NCBI RefSeq assembly: GCF_001982615.1
Contig: NZ_MLCO01000225.1
Location: forward strand, 1 to 38,053
Reading direction: 5' to 3'
DNA length: 38,053 nucleotides
From: Teichococcus deserti
Lineage (GTDB): Bacteria; Pseudomonadota; Alphaproteobacteria; Acetobacterales; Acetobacteraceae
Below are positions 31,811 to 38,053 of this stretch, piece by piece. Position 1 is the stretch's first letter. Each line of letters opens with the position of its first letter. The notes under the pieces are model-generated. The model saw only the letters and a program-made list of their open reading frames with translations. It had not been told where the DNA came from and searched no databases. The position numbers were made by a program, and so were the translations under genes.

Positions 31811-32670
31811 CGGCTGCCCCCCATCAGCCCCTCCGGCCGCAGCGCCAGCACGGCGATGAACAGCAGGAACAGGACCAGGTTCTGCAGCTGGATCGGGAAG
31901 ACCAGGGTGGAGACCGATTGGATGACGCCGACCGCGACGCCGCCCACCACCGCGCCGGCGATGCTGCCGAGGCCCCCCAGCACGACGACGGTGAACATCA
32001 GCACGGAGAACTGGCTGCCGACCGTCGGATAGACGGTCAGGTAGGGAAGGATGGCCGCGCCGCCGAAGGCCGACAGGCCGACGCCCAGCCCGAAGGCCAG
32101 GCGGTGCATGCGGGCGGCGTCGATCCCCATCAGCCGGGCCGCCATCGGGTCCTGGGCGGTGGCCCGCATGGCGCGGCCGAACCAGCTGCGGTCGAGGAAC
32201 CACCAGAGCAGCCCGCCGCAGACCACCGACAGCAGGAAGGCCGCCAGATAGGGGACATTGACGAAAAGCTCGCCCAGCCGCAGCGAGGCGGTCTGGTAGG
32301 GCGTCGCCACCGAACGGAATTCGGAGCCGAAGAGCAGCAGCGCCGAATTCTCCAGCACGATGATCAGGCCGACGGTCAGGAAGATCTGGGCGACGGGGGG
32401 TGCTGCCAGCACGCGGCGGAACAGCGTCGCCTGCAGCGCCCAGCCCAAAGCGAAAATCGCCCCGAAGGCCAGAAAGGACCCCAGCAGCGGATCGATGCCC
32501 AAAAAGCGCCAGGCGAACCAGGCGACGAACATGCCCAGCATCAGGAACTGCGCCTGGGCGAAATTGACGATCCCCATGACCCCGAAGACCAGGGTCAGCC
32601 CCATGGAAATGACGGCATAGACCCCGCCGATCATCACCCCGTCCAGCACGGCCTGCGCCAGGCTCAGCAT
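31807..32670 (-). CDS. livH: Branched-chain amino acid-type ABC transporter permease (LivH)
   Basis: A 287-residue inner-membrane permease beginning DGVMIGGVYAVISMGLTLVFGVMGIVNFAQAQFLMLGMF, the LivH signature. The ATPase-coupling loop is RATAQDPMAARLMGID, and GGLGSIAGAVVGGVAVGVIQS follows. It starts 11 bases after the binding-protein stop and overlaps livM by four bases. Confidence 0.95.
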   Translation of the reverse strand: MLSLAQAVLDGVMIGGVYAVISMGLTLVFGVMGIVNFAQAQFLMLGMFVAWFAWRFLGIDPLLGSFLAFGAIFALGWALQATLFRRVLAAPPVAQIFLTVGLIIVLENSALLLFGSEFRSVATPYQTASLRLGELFVNVPYLAAFLLSVVCGGLLWWFLDRSWFGRAMRATAQDPMAARLMGIDAARMHRLAFGLGVGLSAFGGAAILPYLTVYPTVGSQFSVLMFTVVVLGGLGSIAGAVVGGVAVGVIQSVSTLVFPIQLQNLVLFLLFIAVLALRPEGLMGGSR

Positions 32671-32680
32671 CCGATCGGCC

Positions 32681-33898
32681 TCAGCGCTTCCAGACGGCCT
32701 GGGCGCGCGCCAGGTGGCCGGGCGCCACGGTGACCAGCTGGTCGCCGCGCCATTGCACCATCACCGGCTCGGAGAGGGTGTTGAGGCCGGTGGCGTCGAA
32801 CTGCACGGCGCCGCCGGTCATTGCCTTGGCCAGGCCCGTCTCGAAGCGATGGCCGCGCAGCGCGTCGCGCAAGGCCTCGCGGTCGGCCTTGCCGGTCTTC
32901 TCCAGCGCCTCGGCGACGACGGACAGGCAGACGCCGTTCTCCAGCGCCTCATGCACCATGAAATAGCCGAAGCGCTGCCGGAACGGCTCCGTCAGCTCGG
33001 GCGCCAGGTCGTAATTCGCCGGGGAGATGGAAAGAACCCCCTCGGCGGCAGGGCCGAGGCCGCGGGCGAAGTCGGGGATGACATAGCCCGCCGCGCCGCC
33101 GATGGTCGGGATGTCGATCTGCTGCGCCCGCATGGCGCGGATGATCTGCAGGCTGTCATTCAGGTAGGAAACCGGGAAGACCGCCTGGGCATTGGCGCCG
33201 CGCAGCTTGTTGATCAGCGGCGTGACGTCGGTGATGCCCAGCGGATACGCCTCGTCCATCACCACCTCGACGCCGGCCGCCTTGGCGGCGGCGCGCAGCC
33301 CGCCGGATTGCGAGGTGCCGTAGGCGGTGTCCTCGTACATGATGGCGATGCGCTCGAGCTTCTGGCCCGCCGCCTGGGCCAGTTGCATCGTCAGGTCGAG
33401 CTGCGCCTTGCCCAGCACCGAGGCCTTGGCGACGACCTGGAAAATATTCTTGAAGCCGCGGCCGGTGATCTCGTCCGAGAAGGACATGGTCAGCAGCGGC
33501 AGGTTGCGCCGCTCGGTGATCTCGGAGATGGCGATGGTCAGCGAGGAGGCGAAGGCGCCGATCATCGCCAGCACCCGGTTCTGGGTGATCAGCCGCTGCG
33601 CGACCGAGGCGGCGTTGGTCGGCGACGAGGTGGCGTCGGCCACCACCAGCTCGATCTTGGCGCCGCCCAGCGCCTTGATGCCGCCGGCCGCGTTGATCTG
33701 GTCGGCGACGAACTGCACGCCGTTGCGGGCGTTGATGCCGAACTGGGCGTTGGCGCCGGAGAGCGGCATGACCACGCCGATGCTGACCGCCTCGGCGGCG
33801 CGGGCGGATCGTATGACAAAGGGCGCCGCCACCAGGCCAGCCGTCCCCGTCAGCAGCCGCCGGCGCGAGGCGCCAGCAGCGGCATGCACCTGCTGCAT
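32681..33898 (-). CDS. Leu/Ile/Val-type ABC transporter substrate-binding protein
   Basis: A 405-residue periplasmic binding protein (peripla_BP_6 family). It starts with a Tat-like signal, SRRRLLTGTAGLVAAPFVIRSARA, cut near residue 35. Family marks: VSIGVVMPLSGANAQFGINARNGVQFVADQINAAGGI, AMIGAFASSLTIAISEITERRNLPLLT, IAIMYEDTAYGTSQ. It is the first gene of the Liv unit; ATG 33898 has GGAGGAA upstream, but that site lies within a perfect hairpin (33900-33931). The ligand is unknown and need not be an amino acid, since related proteins bind aromatic and dicarboxylic acids. Confidence 0.94.
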   Translation of the reverse strand: MQQVHAAAGASRRRLLTGTAGLVAAPFVIRSARAAEAVSIGVVMPLSGANAQFGINARNGVQFVADQINAAGGIKALGGAKIELVVADATSSPTNAASVAQRLITQNRVLAMIGAFASSLTIAISEITERRNLPLLTMSFSDEITGRGFKNIFQVVAKASVLGKAQLDLTMQLAQAAGQKLERIAIMYEDTAYGTSQSGGLRAAAKAAGVEVVMDEAYPLGITDVTPLINKLRGANAQAVFPVSYLNDSLQIIRAMRAQQIDIPTIGGAAGYVIPDFARGLGPAAEGVLSISPANYDLAPELTEPFRQRFGYFMVHEALENGVCLSVVAEALEKTGKADREALRDALRGHRFETGLAKAMTGGAVQFDATGLNTLSEPVMVQWRGDQLVTVAPGHLARAQAVWKR

Positions 33899-33899
33899 C

Positions 33900-33931
33900 G
33901 GATGATTCCTCCAGTCTTGTTGGAATCATCC
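33900..33931 (-). promoter_or_regulatory. Leader hairpin covering the ribosome binding site of the binding-protein gene
   Basis: On the minus strand, GGATGATTCC (33931-33922) pairs perfectly with GGAATCATCC (33909-33900), with a 12-base loop ending CTGGA. The Shine-Dalgarno GGAGGAA is formed by the loop end and the start of the 3' arm, one base before the ATG side ends. Folding would hide it. No strong T-run follows, so this is not a terminator. Confidence 0.7.
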
Positions 33932-33967
33932 AAGGCCGCCGGGCCGCCGCCCGTCAATCCGCTATCA

Positions 33968-33981
33968 GATTGTCCGACTGT
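33968..33981. promoter_or_regulatory. GATTGTCCGACTGT operator candidate before the Liv unit
   Basis: The fifth copy of the GATTGTC-N-G motif, 70 bases before the binding-protein start and upstream of the leader hairpin. It shares TGTCCGACTG with the site before gntR and GATTGTC with those at 27288, 27314 and 28581. This ties the transporter promoter to the catabolic genes. Confidence 0.6.
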
Positions 33982-34002
33982 TTTTCGTCGACCGCCCCGG
34001 GG

Positions 34003-34602
34003 TCAGGGCGCCGCCATATAGGCGGTCGCCCAGAGGGCGAAGTTGCCGTCCCGCACCACGCGCACCACCGGGAAGCCGGCTGCGCGCAGCCCGGCCTCCA
34101 GGGTGCGAGCGGTGAAGCCGGTGTTGTGCGCCATGTAGTGGTTGCCCTGGGCCAGCGCGCTGTTCAGCCCGTAGAGCATGTCGAGCGGCGTGATCGGCCC
34201 GGCCGGCGAGACATAGGCGGCGTCGCCCAGCTTGTCCTGCGCCACCAGCGCCGCGACCTGCTGCAGGTCGGGCATCGTCATCAGCGCGAAGCCGCCGGGC
34301 TTCAGCACGCGGCGGAACTCGGCGAAGGCGACCGGCACCTCATGCGGGTAGAGATGCTCGAGGTTGTGCGAGGACCAGACCGCATCGGCCGAGGCCGAGG
34401 CGACGGCCGCCATGTCGGTGATCGAGGCGATGATGTCGGGGGCGACCGAGGGGTCGATGTCGAGGCGGACCTCCTGCCATTCGCCGGCCGGGAAGAAGGC
34501 CGGCGGCAGCTTGTGCGGGCTGGCCGGGCCGCAGCCGACATGCAGGACGGTGCGGCGCTGGGTGGGGGCCGAGGCGGCGGCGGGGGTCTCGGCTTCGGTC
34601 AT
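34003..34602 (-). CDS. Class I SAM-dependent methyltransferase
   Basis: A 199-residue methyltransferase. The SAM-binding motif I is TVLHVGCGPASPHKLP, with the acidic end of beta-2 in EVRLDIDPSVAPDI, and the catalytic-face motif SSHNLEHLYPHEVPVAFAEFRRVLKPGGFALMTMPDLQQVA. This type (HNLEH plus VLKPGG) is often found in polysaccharide or protein-glycan loci. The ATG at 34602 has GGAAG upstream; an in-frame start at 34647 lacks support. It lies 68 bases downstream of the FkbM gene, same strand, and is probably co-transcribed with it and the repeat-protein gene. Confidence 0.88.
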   Translation of the reverse strand: MTEAETPAAASAPTQRRTVLHVGCGPASPHKLPPAFFPAGEWQEVRLDIDPSVAPDIIASITDMAAVASASADAVWSSHNLEHLYPHEVPVAFAEFRRVLKPGGFALMTMPDLQQVAALVAQDKLGDAAYVSPAGPITPLDMLYGLNSALAQGNHYMAHNTGFTARTLEAGLRAAGFPVVRVVRDGNFALWATAYMAAP

Positions 34603-34670
34603 GGTCCGGCTTCCGGAGAGAGGGCTGAGAGATACTAGGGTGCCCATGGCGGGCCGGCGGCGTCCAGCCC

Positions 34671-35540
34671 TCAGGCGGTCTGGGGGACGGCCCGCGGCAC
34701 CGCCTGCAGCGCGGTGAAATAGGTCGCGGCCAGGCTGCCGGCATGGCGCCGGTCATGCTCGCCCAGCAGGTGCAGCACGACGTCGTAGGACTGGTAGCAG
34801 TCGTGCAGGATGGCCGACATGGCCAGCAGCTGGTGGTCAGTCAGTGCCGCCGGCTTGGTGAAGTCGCGCAGGAACAGCCCGTCGGCCCAGACCAGCTGCG
34901 AAAGCCCGGCATAGATGTTCTGGTCGACCAGCATCGGCCGGATCGTCCGGCTTACGACCGGGAAGAAGCGATGAAAAACAAAACCCTGGCCGCGGAGAAA
35001 GCGCTCCACGTCGCCGAACAGGGGCTGGTCCTTGTAGAGCGGCAGAAACTCGACCTCGGCCTGGATCACCGAGGCATGCGCCAGGCGCTGCACCGCGTTC
35101 TGCAGCACCATCAGCTCGGCGCCCTGGATGTCGAGCTTGAGCAGGTCGGCGCCTTCGGTCTCGGGGACGTCGTCCAGGCGGACGGTGTCGATCTCCTCCC
35201 GCCCCAGCACCGTCCCCCAGTCGGGGAAGCCGTGGAACAGGCCGAGGATCGCAGGATCCGGCTCAAGAAGAGAAGTCATCCCCGGCGCCTGGCAGATCTT
35301 CAGCGTGTGCCGCCGGCCATCGCCCACCGCATGCGGGAAATAGCGCTCGAGCGCGGAGCGGCGCTGGTCCAGCACCGCCAGCGCATCCGGATTGGGCTCG
35401 AAGCCGACCACCTCGGCCGCGCCGCGCCGCAGCATCCCGGCATAGGGCGGGTCGCTGTCGATCGGATTGGCGCCGATATCGACGACCCTGACCCGGAGGT
35501 CGAGGCCCGAGAGCGCGTTGAAGCTGGCGGCGTCGCTCAT
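34671..35540 (-). CDS. FkbM family methyltransferase
   Basis: A 289-residue SAM-dependent O-methyltransferase of the FkbM family: RVVDIGANPIDSDPPY, AAEVVGFEPNPDAL, the hallmark LLKLDIQGAELMVLQNA (about 132-148) and VIQAEVEFLPLYKDQPLFGDVERFLRGQGFVFHRF. Members methylate sugar hydroxyls of antibiotics, glycolipids, surface polysaccharides or glycoproteins. The C-terminal 70 residues (HDCYQSYDVVLHLLGEHD) are an addition beyond the core domain. AGGAAGG lies before ATG 35540. It follows the Thr-rich repeat-protein gene by 78 bases on the same strand, so a glycan on that protein is a candidate acceptor (inference). Confidence 0.9.
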   Translation of the reverse strand: MSDAASFNALSGLDLRVRVVDIGANPIDSDPPYAGMLRRGAAEVVGFEPNPDALAVLDQRRSALERYFPHAVGDGRRHTLKICQAPGMTSLLEPDPAILGLFHGFPDWGTVLGREEIDTVRLDDVPETEGADLLKLDIQGAELMVLQNAVQRLAHASVIQAEVEFLPLYKDQPLFGDVERFLRGQGFVFHRFFPVVSRTIRPMLVDQNIYAGLSQLVWADGLFLRDFTKPAALTDHQLLAMSAILHDCYQSYDVVLHLLGEHDRRHAGSLAATYFTALQAVPRAVPQTA

Positions 35541-35578
35541 CCCCGAGCCTTCCTCACCATTCGACAGCAGGAACCATC

Positions 35579-35607
35579 GCCCGCCGCCGCGGGTTGCGGC
35601 GGCGGGC
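35579..35607 (-). terminator. 12-bp perfect hairpin after the repeat-protein gene
   Basis: GCCCGCCGCCGC (35579-35590) pairs with GCGGCGGCGGGC (35596-35607), with a five-base loop. It starts 11 bases after the stop. No T-run follows, so it may only attenuate, protect the mRNA end, or allow read-through into the FkbM gene. Confidence 0.5.
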
Positions 35608-35618
35608 GGCGAGAGCCC

Positions 35619-38053
35619 TCAGAGGAAGAGGGCGCTCACCTGGTTGTTGTCCATCGCACCGATCTGGGTCGAGGTGAAGGCCGCCACCTGGGTGTCGGTC
35701 AGCGCCACGATGTCGGAGGTCTCCAGGCCGGTGATCTGCGTCGTGGTCAGCGCCGCCAGCTGGCCCGTGGTGAAGCCGGCCATCTGGGTGGTGGTCAGGG
35801 AGGTCACCGCCGTGCTGGTCAGCGCCACCACCTGGGTGGTGGACAGGCTGCCGATCAGCTCGGTGCCGAGGCCGCTGACCTGCGTCGTGGTCAGCGCCGC
35901 CAGCCCGGTGGTGGTCAGCCCGACCACCTGGCCGGTGGTCAGCGCGTTCAGCTGCGTCGCCGTCAGCCCGCCGATCTGGGTGGTGCTGAGCACGGCGATG
36001 TCGCTGGTCTCGAGCCCGCGGATCTGGCCGGTGGCCAGGCCGCGCAGCTGGGTGGTGGTCAGCGCCGAGACCTGGGTGGTGGTCAGCGCGGCCACCTGGC
36101 CGGTGGTCAGGCCCTTCAGCTGCGCCGTGGTCAGCACCGCGACATCGGTGCTCTCCATGGCCTGCAGCTGGGCGTTGCTCAGCCCGGCCAGCTGGGTCGA
36201 GGTCAGCCCCGCCATCTGCGTCGTGGTCAGCGCCGCCAGGTCGGTGGTCTCGAGGCCGCGCAGCTGCGCGGTGCTCAGGGCGCCGATCTGGGTGGTGGTC
36301 AGCGCCACGACCTGGGTGGTGGTCAGCGCCGCCACCTGGGTCGAGGTGAAGCCCACCACCTGGGCCGAGTTCAGCGAGGCCACCTGGGTGGTGGTCAGCG
36401 CCCCCAGCTGGGTGGTGTTCAGCGCCGCCAGCTGGCCGGTGGTCAGGCCGCGCAGCTGGGTGGTGGTCAGCACCGCCAGGTCGGTCGATTCCAGCGCCAC
36501 CACCTGGGTGGTGGTCAGGGCGCTGACCTGGCCGGAGCCGAGGCCCGCCATCTGCGTCGTGGTCAGCGCCGCGATGTCGGTGGTGTCGACCGCCTTGATC
36601 TGGGCGGCGGTCAGGCTGCCCAGCTGCGTCGTGGTCAGGGCGGTGACCTGGGTCGAGGTCAGCGCCGTCACCTGGGTGGCCGTCAGGCCACGCAGCTGCG
36701 CCGTGGTCAGCACCGCGAGGTCGGTGGTCTCGATCGCCACCAGCTGGGCGGTGGTCAGCGCCGCCACCTGGCCGGAGCTCAGCCCGACGATCTGGCTGGT
36801 GCCGAGCGCGGCGATGTCGGTGGTCTCGAAGCCCTTCACCTGCGCGGTGGTCAGCGCGCCGATCTGGGTCGAGGACAGGCCCGGCAGCTGCGTCGTGGTC
36901 AGCGCCGCCACCTGGGTGGTGGTCAGGCCCTGCAGCTGGGTGCTGGTCAGCGCGCCCAGCTGGGTGGTGGTCACCGCCTCCATCTGCGTCGTGGTCAGCG
37001 CGCCCAGCTGCGCCGAGCTCAGCCCGCGCACCTGGGTGGTGGTCAGCACGGCCAGGTCGGTGGTGTCGAAGCCGCGCATCTGCGCCGTGGTCAGCGACGC
37101 CAGCTGGCCGGTCGAGAGCGCGCCCACCTGGGTGGTGGTCAGCGCGCCGACCTGCGTCGTGGTCAGCCCCTTCACCTGCGCCGTGGTCAGCGCGGCGACC
37201 TGGGTGGTGGACAGCGCGCCCAGCTGCGTGGTCGTCAGCGCGCCGAGCTGGCTGGAGGTCAGGCCGCGGATCTGGGTGGTGTTCAGCACCCCCACATCGG
37301 TCGATTCCAGCGCCGCGACCTGGGCGTTGCTGAGCGCCGCCAGCTGGCCGGTGGTCAGGCCCAGGATCTGCGTCGTGGTCAGCGCCACCAGGTCGGTGGT
37401 CTCGAAGCCGCGCAGCTGGCTGGTCGACAGCGAGGCGAGCTGGCCGGTGGACAGCGCGCCCACCTGCGTGGTCGACAGCGCCGCCACCTGGGTGGTGGTC
37501 AGCCCGGCCAGCTGCGTCGTGGTCAGCGCCGCCACCTGGGTGGTGTTGATGGCGTCGAGCTGCGTCGTGGTCAGGGCGCCGATCTGGCTGGCCTGCAGGC
37601 CACGGATCTGCGTGGTGTTCAGCACCGCCAGATCCGTGGTCTCGAAGCCGCGCAGCTGCGTCGTCGTCAGCGCGCCCAGCTGTGGCGCGGTCAGGCCGGC
37701 CATCTGCGTCGTGGTCAGCGCCGCGATGTCGGTGGTGTTGAAGCCCATGACCTGGCCGGTCGACAGCGCGGCCAGCTGGGTCGTGGTGACGGCGGCCAGC
37801 TGCGTCGTGGTCATCGCCGCCACCTGGGCGGTGGTCAGGCCCTTCAGCTGCGCCGTGGTCAGCACCGCGACATCGGTCGATTCGAGCCCCACGAACTGCG
37901 CCGTGGTCAGCGCCGCCAGCTGCGCCGAGCCGAGGCCGACGATCTGCGAGGTGGCCAGCGCGGCCAGGTCGGTGGTCTCGAAGCCCAGCACCTGCGCGGT
38001 GGTCAGGGCGGCCAGCTGCGTCGTGGTCAGCGCGCCCACCTGGGTGGTGGTCA
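35619..38053 (-). CDS. Giant Thr-rich octapeptide-repeat protein, 5' end outside window
   Basis: At least 810 residues, open through the window edge, so the start, any signal peptide and the true length are unknown. Nearly the whole visible part is octads such as ALTTTQVA, with GFETTDLA variants; threonine plus serine make up over a third. There are no cysteines and almost no charge except K/R and E/D at fixed octads. The tail reads AFTSTQIGAMDNNQVSALFL and stops, with no cell-wall anchor or transmembrane helix. T-T-T-Q followed by hydrophobics fits a helix N-cap box, so a tight helical or solenoid fibre is possible. It is most like repeat proteins labelled adhesin or surface-layer, but I do not recognise a family. 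Two methyltransferase genes follow on the same strand. Confidence 0.85.
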   Translation of the reverse strand, partial: TTTQVGALTTTQLAALTTAQVLGFETTDLAALATSQIVGLGSAQLAALTTAQFVGLESTDVAVLTTAQLKGLTTAQVAAMTTTQLAAVTTTQLAALSTGQVMGFNTTDIAALTTTQMAGLTAPQLGALTTTQLRGFETTDLAVLNTTQIRGLQASQIGALTTTQLDAINTTQVAALTTTQLAGLTTTQVAALSTTQVGALSTGQLASLSTSQLRGFETTDLVALTTTQILGLTTGQLAALSNAQVAALESTDVGVLNTTQIRGLTSSQLGALTTTQLGALSTTQVAALTTAQVKGLTTTQVGALTTTQVGALSTGQLASLTTAQMRGFDTTDLAVLTTTQVRGLSSAQLGALTTTQMEAVTTTQLGALTSTQLQGLTTTQVAALTTTQLPGLSSTQIGALTTAQVKGFETTDIAALGTSQIVGLSSGQVAALTTAQLVAIETTDLAVLTTAQLRGLTATQVTALTSTQVTALTTTQLGSLTAAQIKAVDTTDIAALTTTQMAGLGSGQVSALTTTQVVALESTDLAVLTTTQLRGLTTGQLAALNTTQLGALTTTQVASLNSAQVVGFTSTQVAALTTTQVVALTTTQIGALSTAQLRGLETTDLAALTTTQMAGLTSTQLAGLSNAQLQAMESTDVAVLTTAQLKGLTTGQVAALTTTQVSALTTTQLRGLATGQIRGLETSDIAVLSTTQIGGLTATQLNALTTGQVVGLTTTGLAALTTTQVSGLGTELIGSLSTTQVVALTSTAVTSLTTTQMAGFTTGQLAALTTTQITGLETSDIVALTDTQVAAFTSTQIGAMDNNQVSALFL
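35637..38036 (-). repeat. 100 tandem 24-base octapeptide repeats in a 576-bp superrepeat
   Basis: One hundred consecutive octads without a single inserted or lost residue. The consensus is x-[AG]-L-T-T-T-Q-[VLIM]. Fifteen octads have D for Q at place 7 (type GFETTDL, ALESTDV). Numbered from the N-terminal side, these fall at 3, 7, 13, 17, 27, 31, 41, 51, 55, 61, 65, 75, 79, 85 and 97. Fourteen of the fifteen fit offsets 3, 7, 13 and 17 of a 24-octad period; only octads 37 and 89 have lost the D. K/R-G-L octads (9, 33, 57, 81; 19, 43, 67) follow the same period. The array decays toward the C-terminus. Confidence 0.9.

Noticed and set aside
35637-38036. Regular short repeats resembling a CRISPR or satellite array
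   Set aside because: Units are 24 bases with no unique spacers, and one frame stays open through all of them with amino acid conservation, so this is a coding repeat.

Overview
The window is very GC-rich and gene-dense, with GTG/TTG starts and many 4-base ATGA/GTGA overlaps. The gene mix (Bug-type and family 5 binding proteins without permeases, 'LALLDPVQTT' type solute-binding protein, Liv-type ABC operon with GntR/FCD regulators, RND efflux, Mn-riboswitch mntP) suggests an alphaproteobacterium, most like Acetobacteraceae/Roseomonas. That is an inference from style and content; there is no rRNA, tRNA or phylogenetic marker. No CRISPR array, IS element or prophage was seen.

Layout. 1-300: a threonine/serine dehydratase gene broken by an inversion or fold-back join. 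296-6660: a catabolic block of SMP-30 lactonase (minus), then family 5 binding protein, amidase, SDR, KDPG-type aldolase and GntR regulator (plus), suited to sugar-acid or amide breakdown. 6700-8922: MFS exporter and divergent LysR around a perfect palindrome. 9155-13951: MarR, periplasmic adaptor and RND pump, with the same operator before marR and before the pump. 13994-14520: wreck of a dppD-dppF pair. 14898-17586: Asp/Glu racemase, LysR, hydroquinone-type ring-cleavage dioxygenase. 17622-18725: small unknown gene and mntP behind a yybP-ykoY manganese riboswitch. 18918-21510: unknown gene and a dppD/dppF ATPase pair, each with a Fur-like box. 21662-24828: DinB-like protein, HEAT-like partner, MgtC-like protein, diguanylate cyclase.

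24881-33898 is one long minus-strand unit: Leu-type binding protein, LivH-LivM-LivG-LivF, GntR, an SCP2-alpha/beta hydrolase fusion, carboxymuconolactone-decarboxylase-like protein, 3-hydroxyisobutyrate-dehydrogenase-like enzyme and a Bug binding protein. A 14-base motif (GATTGTC-N-G...) recurs five times at its gene borders and probably marks the GntR regulon, which would link uptake of one acid substrate to its degradation. The first gene's ribosome binding site lies in a perfect hairpin.

34003-38053 is the most unusual region: two methyltransferases (one FkbM type) follow a huge Thr-rich protein, cut by the window edge, made of 100 octapeptides without a single indel and ordered in a hidden 24-octad (192-residue, 576-bp) superrepeat. 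A methylated glycan on a Thr-rich surface fibre is a reasonable, unproven reading. Both window ends lie in sequence that breaks assemblies (a fold-back join and a long repeat), so the window may be a whole contig.
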